A stretch of 64,000 nt of DNA. Source: Heracleum sosnowskyi (lineage: Eukaryota; Streptophyta; Magnoliopsida; Apiales; Apiaceae). Within the stretch, counting starts at the first letter, position 1, and every line of letters starts with the position of its first letter. Location of the stretch: assembly GCA_030848705.1 (NCBI GenBank), contig CM061245.1, positions 72,217,564 through 72,281,563 on the forward strand, read 5' to 3'. Shown in pieces: positions 29,722 to 39,950 of this stretch. The position numbers and the translations under genes are program-made. The notes under the pieces were generated by a model. That model did not search any database. It was not told the DNA's origin and worked only from the letters and a program-made list of their open reading frames with translations.

Positions 29722-31301
29722 TTATGATAGAATACCACTTTGCCCTTGCTCAGTGTTTGGAGGAGTGGTGTCCATTTCACTTTGAGAAATGGGTTCTTGT
29801 GGACCACTAGATGGGGGCTCATCCATGATTCGAGATGGATGATCAAAACCTGAAGGGTTGGGACTATCCCCTTCTCTAGGTTGTGGAGAAGAAACAAAAG
29901 AATGTGTAGGGAAGGAAGAAGGTGAAAGTGTAGCAGAGAGTGGGGGCTGATTCACAGGAGAAACATGTGAATCATCAAAAGGAATAGGGAAATCCTCACT
30001 GTGCCCTAACTCACTGTGTGTTTCTTCAAGTGGGGGTTCCTCAGGTTGTGAACCATGAGTTTTTGCAGACTCTGTACATAGTGCCTTGGGAGACATGCCA
30101 ATTTCAATAGATGCACCTTGTTGAGAAGGCACATCTAGGGAGGTGTTTGAATCCCTTTCAATAACCACAGTTTGTTGAGAAACTGCAGCTTGGCTAACAG
30201 TGGTTTTAGTCCTCCTAGCTCTCTTCTTCTTAGGCTCAGGGGGAACCACTGGGGGTTCTGTTTGACTACCTTCCTTATTTGCTGCACTAGGTGCAGTGTC
30301 TCCCACTTGACTAACAAAGCTACCACCAACATCAGCTTCTAAGGGCCATTTTCTGGATTCTTGCAAGGCTTCTCTTTGGGCTTTGGGAAGTCTAGAGGGC
30401 CTAGGCTGAGTGTATGGTGTTGAATGTGGGTTAACTGAATTTGGGTCTAATCCAGTTTCATTCTCAAGAGTGAAAGAGTCATAACCAGAGGGTAATGGAA
30501 AATCAAGGTTGGACACTTGATCAACCATGTGCTGAGTGAAACAAAGTGGAATATGTGCATTGAGATTCTGTGAAGATAACAGTGTGTGTGTGTGTGTGTG
30601 TTCTTTTTCAAAACAGAGCAAGCCTCTAAACGAGGGGCATCATTATTAAAATCACAGAATGAGTTAATGCACATCATAAGAAAGCGAGGGTAGATTGATA
30701 CCTTCTTACCTATGGCAGCCCTGAGGTGTGCCATGAGGAGAGCTCCAACATTCACCTTGTATCCATGGACAAGAGAATGTGTCAGTTTCTTGATATAGGA
30801 GGGTATTCCATTCCAGCCTGTGGACTTGGTAGAGAACACCTTGACCATGACATCAAAAATCATACACCACTCCTTGCGCAGATGCTTCCTATCCATTTCA
30901 CCAGACGGATACCATTTGGTTGTTCCCTTTTCAAGAATAGGGCCTGCATACCCAATCTTCAAGAAGAGCTTCTTGATAGAGTCATCATTAGCAAGTTCAG
31001 CAAAATTTCTGCCTTCTTGAAGTGTAATTCCAAGAGCAGTGTTGATGACCTCAGCTGTAAGAATGTAGTGTTGCCCATTGATTGTGAATTGAATAGATGG
31101 GTTCTCACCCTCCGTTTGAGCAACAGCAGTTTGCCAAAATGCCTCAATTCTGTCTAAGTCGAGAATGGGGGTTGAGGTAATGGCAAAACCGAGATAGGAC
31201 TTGTTCATGAAAAACACTAGTCCTTTGAAACCTTCACCAGCATCATTTGGGGAAAAGATGCCAGCAAAGTTTGTTTGAGAGAGAGTCTGTTTCGGTGCCA
31301 T
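29722..31301 (-). pseudogene. Extra ORF3 of element 2, frameshifted at a (CA)n microsatellite
   Basis: Starts MAPKQTLSQ at 31301. The first 230 residues correspond by eye to ORF3 of element 1 (FTINGQHYIL, KVFSTKS, YPRFLMM). At 30582-30601 a (GT/CA)n repeat of about ten units shifts the frame; the Ser/Pro-rich remainder continues in a second frame to TAA at about 29722. A variable-length dinucleotide repeat inside a coding region suggests the frame could differ between copies. No membrane segment is evident. Confidence 0.7.
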
Positions 31302-31400
31302 AGAGATTCAAGAAAAGAAGAAAGTAAGAAAGTAGCTTTTTGCTGGAAGAAAAGTATTTTGCCTTGAATTCGATGAGAGTGATATGTCTGAGTAACTGGG

Positions 31401-31410
31401 GAATAAATAG
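31401..31410 (-). promoter_or_regulatory. Possible internal promoter before ORF3, element 2
   Basis: Minus-strand CCCCTATTTATTCCCC, about 100 bases before the ATG at 31301, with a CT-rich leader between. Position and composition match the box at 13121 in element 1. A dense motif cluster (31499-31790) lies just upstream on the same strand. Confidence 0.35.
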
Positions 31411-31498
31411 GGGTATCTCAAACGTTCTGCACAAAAAGTGGAATTAAAGAACGTGTCTTAACCCACTCTTATAACACGTGAGTTACTGCCCGTTATTC

Positions 31499-31790
31499 AC
31501 TGTCAAACGTGGGGTGAATATCAAATTCCAATGGTCCACTATTGTTGACAGTAACCTGTGCGCTAGAAACAATCTGTCAGTAATAAGGGGTGGTGACAGT
31601 AGGTTATGCGCGACAGAAACTATTGCGCAAAAACATGATGTCACCGTTAAGTGTTTGAATGACAGTATCTATTAAAAGTCTTGACAGAAAGTTTTTCCCT
31701 GCTGTCAAGAAGGTTGCTGTCAAGAAACACAAGACAGTATCCTTCTTAATGACAGTAACTTAGATGGGAAATAGTTTCTGTCATGAACTT
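31499..31790. repeat. TGACAGYA motif cluster upstream of ORF3, element 2
   Basis: About a dozen TGACAG/CTGTCA-type sites in both orientations in non-coding DNA, for example TTGACAGTAACC, GTGACAGTAGG, ATGACAGTATC and GCTGTCAAG. A few more occur around 32520-32595. Confidence 0.8.
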
Positions 31791-31969
31791 TTTAGAATGC
31801 TGTATTCATAAGCTTAACCTAAAATTAACAGATTATGGATTTAGCAATGTAATGTTTTGAACACAGATACTATGCAGTTAACACAGACAAAACAAAAACT
31901 CAATAATCCACAAAAACAAGAAACTTTTATTTTTATTAATAAAATCATTTAAATAAAGCATTGAGTACA

Positions 31970-32230
31970 TCATTTTATGATTTTATCAACTAGTTCTAAA
32001 AGTTCTTCCTTAATCTCCTCTTCAGTGCGACCTTCTTCTTTGAGAAGTGCCTGAAATTCTTCTTCCTGTTTTGCACATTTCTCTTCTTCCTTGGCTTGAA
32101 GGGCTTCAGCCTCTTCATATTCCTTATCAAGTTCGTCCTCAAGAGTGTCAAAGAGGGCTTCCACTTCATCGCGAATGGAGGGTTTACACCAAGTTTTAGG
32201 CTTGCACTCAATACCTACTTTGTTTTCCAT
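31970..32230 (-). CDS. Small acidic coiled-coil ORF between pol and ORF3 of element 2
   Basis: 86 aa: a short N-terminal segment with Cys and Trp residues, then a highly charged Glu/Lys-rich helix (DELDKEYEEAEALQAKEEEK..) predicted to form a coiled coil. The start ATG at 32230 lies about 45 bases after a TATA box (32274-32281, minus strand), and AATAAA-type signals follow the stop within about 40 bases, so it looks like a self-contained transcription unit. Element 1 has no counterpart in its spacer. Function unknown. It might be a captured host fragment or an accessory gene. Confidence 0.45.
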   Translation of the reverse strand: MENKVGIECKPKTWCKPSIRDEVEALFDTLEDELDKEYEEAEALQAKEEEKCAKQEEEFQALLKEEGRTEEEIKEELLELVDKIIK

Positions 32231-32273
32231 GATTTACTTTAAAACTGAGAGCAGACTGGTGAAGCCTAAGGTT

Positions 32274-32281
32274 AATTTATA
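32274..32281 (-). promoter_or_regulatory. TATA box before the small ORF of element 2
   Basis: The minus strand reads TATAAATT in a GCC-TATAAATTAACC context, correctly placed for the 86-aa ORF, with a very short leader. Confidence 0.45.
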
Positions 32282-32642
32282 GGCAAAACCGTCTAAGGAT
32301 TAAAGTCTAATGGTCAACAGTTAGAGTACCCATACAACTACCACATAAGTAATTAATGGTCGTGTCCTCCTTTAAACCTATGGATTTATGCAAAAAGGTG
32401 TGAAAGTCCAATGGAACAGATATTTATCTCTCAAACTTAGCAAATAACCACATTAATGTCATACAGGGTCTAAAAGTATGAGACTGACACAAAATACAGA
32501 CATGTAAAGTCAAATCAACACATGTTGTCACATAACAGACATAGACCAAGTAGACAGTAACTTCTCTTGACAACAGGTTTGAAGTTGTTGTCATGAGCTT
32601 CAATAAAAATTTTGAAAGTGAAAAGAAAAAAAACTTGGTAAA

Positions 32643-35600
32643 TTAACATACCAGATTTAGCATTCCTAATTCACTTACCAACCTGTTGAAGGTTGCTTCA
32701 TCCAATGGCTTAGTGAAGATGTCAGCAAGTTGTTTGTCAGTTGGGACATAGATCAGCTTCACAGTTCCTTGTTCAACATGCTCTCTGATAAAGTGATGTC
32801 TTATATCAATGTGCTTTGTCCTAGAGTGTTGAACTGGATTATCTGAAATGGCTATGGCACTAGTGTTGTCACAGTAAATGGGAATGTCTCTTAACACTAG
32901 ACCATAATCCAGAAGTTGATTCTTCATCCATAGAATTTGTGCACAGCAACTGCCTGTAGCAATATATTCAGCTTCTGCAGTTGAAGTAGAAACTGAATGC
33001 TGCTTCTTGCTAAACCATGAGACCAATCTTCCACCAAGAAATTGACAGCTAACAGTAGTACTCTTTCTGTCAATCTTGCATCCAGCATAGTCTGAGTCTG
33101 AGTAACCAATTAGATCAAATCCAGTATTCTTAGGATACCAAAGGCCTGGGTTAGGAGTGCCTTTTAAGTATCTAAAGATTCTCTTGATGGCTACTAAGTG
33201 TGACTCCTTTGGATCACTTTGAAACCTTGCACAGAGACATGTAGAAAACATGATGTCAGGTCTGCTAGCAGTTAGATATAGGAGAGATCCTACCATGCCT
33301 TTATAGGTGCTTGAGTCAACTTTCTTTCCTTTAGGGTCAAGATCCAGACTAGTTGATGTGGACATTGGTGTCTTTGCAGATGATGATTCTTCCAAGTTGA
33401 ACTTTTTGAGAAGTTCCTTGATGTATTTAGCTTGACAAATGAAGATTCCATCAGGTTGTTGAAGAATTTGTAATCCCAGAAAGAATGACAATTCTCCCAT
33501 CATACTCATCTCATATTTGCTACTCATGAGAGAGGAAAACTTCTCACACAGCTTCTCATTTGTAGAACCAAAAATGATGTCATCCACATAGATTTGTACC
33601 AGAATGATGTCCTTGCCATGGTATTTGTAGAAAAGTATCTTATCCACAACTCCTATAGTAAACTGATTTTCCAAAAGAAAAGTGGAAAGTGTGTCATACC
33701 ATGCCCTGAGTGCTTGCTTTAGACCATACAAAGCCTTGAAGAGTTTGTATACAAAGTCATACATTTCAGCATCCTCAAACCCTGGTGGCTGTTCAACATA
33801 CACTTCTTCTTCCAACTCTCCATTTAGGAAGGCACTTTTGACATCCATCTGAAATACTTTGAAGTTGCAGTGTGCAGCATAGGCTAGAAAGATTCTTATA
33901 TCTTCAAGTCTTGCAACAGGTGCAAATGTCTCATCATAATCTATTCCTTCCTGTTGACAGTAACCATTAGCCACTAGCCTTGCTTTGTTTCTTGTCACTG
34001 ATCCATTTTCATCGAGCTTGTTTCTGAAAACCCATTTGGTCTCAATGACTGACTTTCCCTTAGGTCTTGGAACCAACTTCCATACATTGTTTCTTTCAAA
34101 CTGATTTAGCTCTTCTTGCATGGCTATCACCCAGTCAGAATCCAACAATGCTTCATCAGTTGTCTTGGGTTCCATTTGAGACAGGAAACATGAAAACATG
34201 CTGTCAGTAGAGACTTTGTTCCTTGTCCTCACTCCATAAGTAGGGTCACCAATGATAAGGTCATTTGTGTGATCCTTGTTCCACTTGGTGATTCTGGGCA
34301 AGCTACTTGATTGTACAGGAACAGTTGCTTCAGTTTGTTGAGTTGAAGGCACACCAATTCCATTTTCTTCACCATGTTCTTCATTGTCTCCAGAGTCATC
34401 ATTGTTATGAATGTTAGAAGTTATGGTCTGTGACTGAGCTGGAGTTTGGTTGACAGTAATGGTATTGACAGTGTCTTTGTCAACTTCAATAATTTGAGTG
34501 AAGCTAGGTTCTTCATCAACAATTTCCTCAGCTTCCAAGTATCCTTGATTCTCAAATCTGAATATCTGCATTTTTCCTTCTTCATGCAGTCCTGGAAACT
34601 TGGTTTCATCAAATATGACATTTACACTCTCTTCAATAATCATGTGTTCCATAACATAAACTCTGTAGGCAGTCCTTTATGTGCTGTAACCCATGAATAG
34701 TCTTTCAAATGCCTTAGTGTCAAATTTTCCTTTCTTCTCATGGTTATCCTTCATCATAAAGCATTTGCTCCCAAACACATGAAAATATTTGACAGTAGGT
34801 TTCTTCCCAGTTAGCAGACAGTAAGGTGTACTTGCATGAGTTTTGTTAATCATGGTTCTGTTTTGAGTATAACAAGCTGTGTTGATAGCTTCAGCCCAGA
34901 AATATGTTGGCAGTTTGGCATCATGCCACATAGTTCTAGCTGCTTCAATGAGAGTCCTGTTCTTTCTTTCTACAACTCCATTCTGCTGTGGAGTCCTTGC
35001 AGCAGAGAATTGTTGTACAATTCCTTCATCTTTACAGAAATTTCCAAGTGTGGCATTTCTGAATTCTGTACCATTATCACTCCTCAAGATATGGACTTTT
35101 GAGTTTGGAGTTCTATCAAGAACTCTGACTTGATCAATAATCACTTGAGCAGCTTCATCTTTGGATTCAAGAAACTTCACCCAAGTGTACCTTGAGTAAT
35201 CATCCACCATTACTAAGGCATACCTCTTTTTGGCCATAGATGGTACATTGACTGGTCCAAAAAGATCCATGTGAATCAACTTGAGTGCTTCTATGTTGGT
35301 GTTCATTTGCTTGGACTTGTGCACAGCTCTCCTTAGTTTGCCCATTTGACAATCTTCACACAGTCCTTCTTGACAGAATTCCTGTTGGGGCAAACCTCTC
35401 ACTAACTCCTTCTTCATCAAAATATTCATTGTCTTGAAGTTGAGATGTGAGAGCTTCCTATGCCAAAGCATACTGTCACCAACAGTTGCTTTACTGTAGA
35501 AACAGTAAACTTTATCCTTCTTTGTTGAGTTTAAGTCAACAATAAACAAGCTTCCTTTTCTAACCCCTTTTAGAGAGAGGCTTCCATCCTTCTTGTGATA

Positions 35601-35903
35601 GATGTTACACAACATCATATCAAAATCAACCTTGAATCCCCTGTCACTGAATTGGCTGACACTGAGTAGATTGTGCTTCAATCCATCCACAAGAGCAATG
35701 TCTTCAATGACAACATTTCCAATTTACAAACAGCCATATCCCACTGTGTAACCCTTGCTGTTGTCTCCAAAGGTTATGATTGGGCCAGCTTTCTCTACAT
35801 AGTGTGATAGCAGGGCTTTATCACCTGTCATGTGTCTTGAGCAACCACTGTCAATGATCCACATGACTTGATCTTTCTTCTTGCCCTGCAAAACAGAATG
35901 TGT
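32643..35903 (-). pseudogene. Pol of element 2 (PR-IN-RT-RNaseH), two premature stops
   Basis: Same frame as gag. Protease DSG (IIDSGCSRHMTGD) lies just after the gag stop. TAA stops near 35722 and at 34677-34679. Between and after these the domains are well kept: LWHRKLSHLNFK, HMDLFGPV, DDYSRYTW, RSDNGTEFRN and PQQNGVVERKNRT (integrase), WVFRNKLDENG, QMDVKSAFLNG and YVDD (RT), YSDSDYAG and CDNTSA (RNase H). The C-terminus LGMLNLVC matches the element 1 ending. Confidence 0.9.
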
Positions 35904-38522
35904 TTAGGTTGCATATGGTACCCAATCCTTGTTGGGTCCTGCAGCTTTAGTGTCTCCTGAGTTTCTTCCAGTCATAAAATCATAAGCATCATTAAAAACC
36001 TCCTGTTTGACTTCTCTTTTCACCCACTTAGGTTTAGAATTGGACTTGGTCCTTTTCTTAGTGGATGAAGCCTTTTTGCTGTTGCTAGCAGACTCAGAAG
36101 TCTCAACAGTGTGCATGTATGAACATTTTTCAGTAGTGAGAATAGGTAAGTTAAAGCATGTACTCATGGCAGTGATCTTGCATGGCATACATTCAATGTT
36201 ATTACAGACACTCATAGTTCTATGCATAAGAGGGGTTCTGTGTAAGTTACCATTGAGTTCAGTAGCATTGATCTTATCCTCAATTGGTTTATTACAAACA
36301 TGTGTTAAATGATGTGAAGATCCACAATTATTGCATAGTTTCCTAGAAACACATCCAACATTAGTGTATCCATTTCCTTTATTGACACCTACCTTTCCAT
36401 TCCTATTCTTAGACTTGGGAGTTACTGGATTGACAGTGTGTTCAGAAGTTGCTGTCGAACTTTCCTTGACAATACCTTTTATTCCAACTGTCTTGACAGA
36501 AGGTTTGGAAGTTACTGTCTTGGAAACATTCTTGACAGCATCTTTGGAAGATACTGTCTTGCCAATTGTGACAGCATCTTTTGAACTTACTGTCTGATTG
36601 CTTGGTAAGTTTACTGTCTTGGGGATTGTGACAGTATCCTTTCCATCCTTGGATGTGCTGTCAACACCTTCATCCTCATCAAGAATTTCTTGTTTGATGA
36701 GCATGGCTTCTTCATCAAACTCAATTTCTGCAGCTTTTAAAATAGGAGTTTTAACCTTCTTGAGAATGGTGGGTTTGACAGCAGCATTTCCAGAACAATC
36801 TTGAATCACAATTTCCTTTCCAGGTCTTCTATCATATGAAAAACCTATACCAACTGTCTAATTTTTTGTATGTTTATCATTGTAATCCCGAACTATCTTG
36901 GATGAGTTTTTATAAGCCTTAATCTTGAATTCATTTTCAGCAATCTCATTCCTCAGGAATTCCTCAACTTCTTTAGCACATTTTAATTCATTTTTAAATC
37001 TAGCATTCTCCTGAGCTAAAGAGTCTAGTGAACTGGTTTTGAGAACAAGAGAATCATTCTCAGACTTCAGTGTTTCATTTAGCTTACTCAGCCTAGTGAT
37101 TTCCTCATTAGCAGCAGATAAGATAGTATAGACATTGAACATTTCAGTACTTAAGTCTTTAATGGTTTTCTTATACTCATCAATGGACATATCAACTAGG
37201 ACAAGTGAAGGTACCTGACTTGAAGATGTTGATGTTACTTCATCAGTGCTAGCCATGAGAGCTAGGTTGACATATTCTTCTTCTTCTTCATCATCAGACT
37301 CATCCCAACACTTTCCTTCAGCTACATAAGCTCTACCTTGATTCTTCTTAAAGTATCCACCAGTTCCTTTCTCAAACCTTTGAACCTGTTTGGGTCTTTT
37401 ACATTCAGTAGCAAAATGACCAGGTTCACCACAGTTGTAACACTTGAACTTTGACCTATCCACAAATCCAGTCTTGTATCCTCCCTTGGTTGAACTTCCC
37501 ACAGCAGCCTTTGATGAACTTCCTTTGTTGAATTTGGATGCTTGACCTTGGGGCCTGAATGACCTATCCTTCTTGAACCTAAAGTTCTTGAACTTTTTGG
37601 CCATGTAAGCCATAGTAGGATTGTCCATGCTTTCCAGTTCCTCCATTGTGTAGAAGTCTTCATCTTCCACATCCTTGAGCTGTAGTACTACTTTCTCATC
37701 ATCTTCAACAACCTCTTCTATCTTCAAGGATTGTGCAGGGGTTGGTTGTGTGATTTGTAGTACTTCACTTGGCTGTGTGATCCTTGGCCCATGTGCTACT
37801 AGGGCACTTGACATATTAGCCATCTTGTTCCTTGTTCCACTTTGTATGGCTCTCTTTTGAAAGAGTTTAAGTTCATAAGATTTCAGAATGCCATAAAGTG
37901 TCTCAAAGGTTATATTGTTGAGATCTCTTCCTTCTCGTATGGCTGTTGTCTTGTGTTCAAGGTGATCAGGCAATGTAAACAGGAACTTGACATTCAATTC
38001 TTTTCTGTCATAGTACTTGCCATGTATCTGTAGTTCAGTTAAGAGCTTACTGAACATTTAAAACATGGAAGTTAAGTCTTCACCAGGCTTGGCCATGAAT
38101 GCCTCATATTGTGATATCAGTATTTGCCTTTGATTGCCCTTAACTTCTTCACTTCCTTCACATGGTAACGCTAACCTGATCCACATCTCCTTGGCAGATG
38201 TGCAGCTTATCACACTTCCACACATGGCTTTATCCAACGTGAGAGAATCGAGCAAGATGAGTTGCAAGTGATCATCTAGCACCATTTTCTCCTTCTCAGG
38301 TTCCAAAATTTCTGAGGGATCTTTGGGAACCCAATGTGCAGGAATGACTTCACCATTTACTGTTGTGGTTTCAATTTCCTTTCTTGGAACGAAGGGACCA
38401 TTCTCGAGAATACCTGGGTATAGTGGATTCGCAGCTTTGATAAACAACAAGAACTTTCTTTTCCAAATGTTGTAGTTCTCTTTATCAAAAGCTGGGATCT
38501 TGATACTGTTTGATTTCTGCAT
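35904..38522 (-). pseudogene. Gag of element 2, two premature stops
   Basis: One frame from ATG 38522 to TAA 35904-35906, broken by TAA at 38058-38060 and TAG at 36858-36860. Seen: N-terminal capsid-type segment (NYNIWKRKFLLF, CTSAKEMWIRL), the capsid continuation LYGILKSYELKLFQ, a CCHC knuckle CYNCGEPGHFATEC, an acidic region, a coiled coil (LSKLNETLKSENDSLVLK) and a second knuckle-like CNNCGSSHHLTHVC near the end. A run of KDTVT/KDAV-type repeats around 36440-36665 is where the element's TGACAGYA motif is concentrated. Pol lies in the same frame beyond the terminal TAA, unlike element 1. Confidence 0.85.
36438..36665. repeat. Motif cluster in the gag tail, element 2
   Basis: At least ten sites: alternating TTGACAG, TGACAGCATC, ATACTGTCTTG and TTACTGTC, in both orientations, in the variable gag tail. 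This is the same relative position as the gag cluster of element 1. Confidence 0.8.
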
Positions 38523-38558
38523 TGTCGTCGTGATCTCAGATATGTATGTTAATCTGTT

Positions 38559-38573
38559 GGCTCTGATACTAGT
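38559..38573 (-). other. Primer-binding site, element 2
   Basis: The minus strand reads ACTAGTATCAGAGCC directly after the 5' LTR. TATCAGAGC matches the initiator tRNA-Met site, with TAG instead of the usual TGG before it. Confidence 0.7.
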
Positions 38574-39623
38574 TGTTGGTCCTCGTGTATTGTAGAAGGG
38601 GGGGATGAATGCAATACTGATAAAATTCAATCTCAATTTCAACAACCAAAACTAAGATTTAATGTTATCAATAATATGTATGCATTCACAAACAGTATAA
38701 TCGAAAAGACAGGATTCACAAAATAAATGTTTTATTTCTTTTGCAAAGTGTTGCTACAACCTCAAGAGAGAATTCTTGAGCTTCGGTTTTTCTTCAATAC
38801 ACTTACTTGTCTTCGTTACCTTACTAGAATGAATTGATAGTCTAAGTATAAACTAATCCTATCACTATCAACACGGGTTTGTGAAGCTGCTGTCATTATC
38901 AAGTGGCAGCTTCTTACAGATTGCCTACCCATGTGACATTCCTAAATTGCTAACATGACAGATATACATTACAAAGAAAGCAACCTAGATTCATTCTATT
39001 TCCAGCTAAAACAATTCAGCAAATAGAGACTTGACCTTGCTCTTTGAATTGATTCGCTTTTTTTTGTAGTGCTAGAAGCTTCTGTCGTAGTCTTGCAGAC
39101 TTGGTGCAACTTAGGGATACTACAACATGCCTGTTTCTTGAACATTGAAACTGTCACGGGATTTGACTGAGAAGATACCTAGAACAAGGATCTTTCTCGA
39201 GACAGTTACTTTTGCCGCAAAGCTTGCTGTCACAGGAATGTTCTATTGGTGACAGTATGAGTTCCCCGCATAGAGTGCTGTCGAGGTTTCCAAACTTGCT
39301 GTCGAGGGCTAAAGTTGTTGTCGCGTAGTCTTCCGCCAATGTTGCTGTCAGAGTAAATATGCTGTCGTGACTTGCAACATTCTGTCTTCTTGTAATCTTA
39401 CTATCAATGCTTATGACAGTAATCTTTATTCATGCTGCCATCTAATATGCATTCTTGAGGCTTGAACACAACAAGTGAACTTCTTCCAAATTATACAATT
39501 AAAATAGCATTGCATACTGATTACAAGAACATACTTTGGCTGTGACAGTATGTTCTACTTAATCAAGAATTAAGTATATACAAAGTTAAGTTGTTTCTAT
39601 GTTATCACCCATAAATCCCAACA
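38574..39623 (-). repeat. 5' LTR of element 2
   Basis: Second copy of the 1.05-kb LTR with the same motif run (about 39155-39560). It contains AATAAA on the minus strand near 38725. The target duplication GACCC follows at 39624. Confidence 0.95.
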
Positions 39624-39777
39624 GACCCAAATACTCAATTCGCTGTCTCGTAAAAGTGCACTTCTTTTCAGTAGCATATAATTCATGACGATCAAGTATC
39701 TATAATACGGCAACCAAGTGTTCCACATAGGCTTCCATTGTTGCACTGTATACCAAGATATCATCAAAAAATACGAT
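39619..39777 (-). pseudogene. Chromovirus RT palm fragment
   Basis: The minus strand reads VFFDDILVYS (catalytic DD) followed by HELYATEKKCTFTRQ and EYLG, ending exactly at the copia target site. Upstream RT, protease and gag are absent because another LTR begins at 39778. Confidence 0.8.
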
Positions 39778-39950
39778 GTTATTCCCAGACAGGGAGTCAA
39801 GATTGTAGAAGGGGGGAGATTAAATACAATCTTTAAAAATTTCTTCAGTTCTTTAAACAAACACACAAGGGCTACAATAAAATCAAGAACAAAAAACAAA
39901 CTATGAAACAATAACACAAGAATTAAAAATTCAGGTGGATTAATTGATAA
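39778..39950 (-). mobile_element. LTR end fragment of a third copia-like element
   Basis: On the minus strand it ends CTACAATC...GGGAATAACA, closely resembling the end of the element 1 LTR (C-rich run, CTACAAT, GGGAATAACA). It cuts the chromovirus RT. The other boundary and a target duplication were not found. Confidence 0.45.

Larger units (their letters stand above)
25084..39623 (-). mobile_element. Ty1/copia LTR retrotransposon, SIRE-like, older (element 2)
   Basis: 14,540 bp on the minus strand, LTRs of 1051 and 1050 bp, perfect target duplication GACCC (25079-25083 and 39624-39628). The PBS next to the 5' LTR retains TATCAGAGC; the polypurine tract is at 26135-26150. On the minus strand the order is gag, TAA, pol, spacer with a small ORF, extra ORF3-like, TAA, extra ORF4-like, 3' LTR. 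By eye the LTRs differ at about 15 sites plus a few indels, clearly older than element 1. Internal stops in gag and pol and a frameshift in ORF3 show it is defective. It is a distinct family from element 1, although the plan is the same. Confidence 0.95.
21301..39777 (-). mobile_element. Ty3/gypsy chromovirus (Reina-like), degenerate, split by two insertions
   Basis: Three minus-strand pieces join in order: RT palm (39619-39777), RT C-terminus plus RNase H (24281-25083) and integrase plus chromodomain (21301-22687). They are separated by the SIRE-like copia element (TSD GACCC) and a solo LTR (TSD CTTTA). Removing both inserts restores the order and frame of the pol segments. RT-RH-IN order and a C-terminal chromodomain define a chromovirus; integrase wording (WEDLMMDFIEGLPKS, DRLSKYSHF) resembles the Reina group (inference). 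Protease and gag are missing because the element is broken at 39778 by an LTR fragment. Three in-frame TAG stops are present, so it is dead. Confidence 0.85.

Noticed and set aside
36007..37860. Plus-strand open frames across gag of element 2
   Set aside because: Antisense shadows of the minus-strand gag frame.
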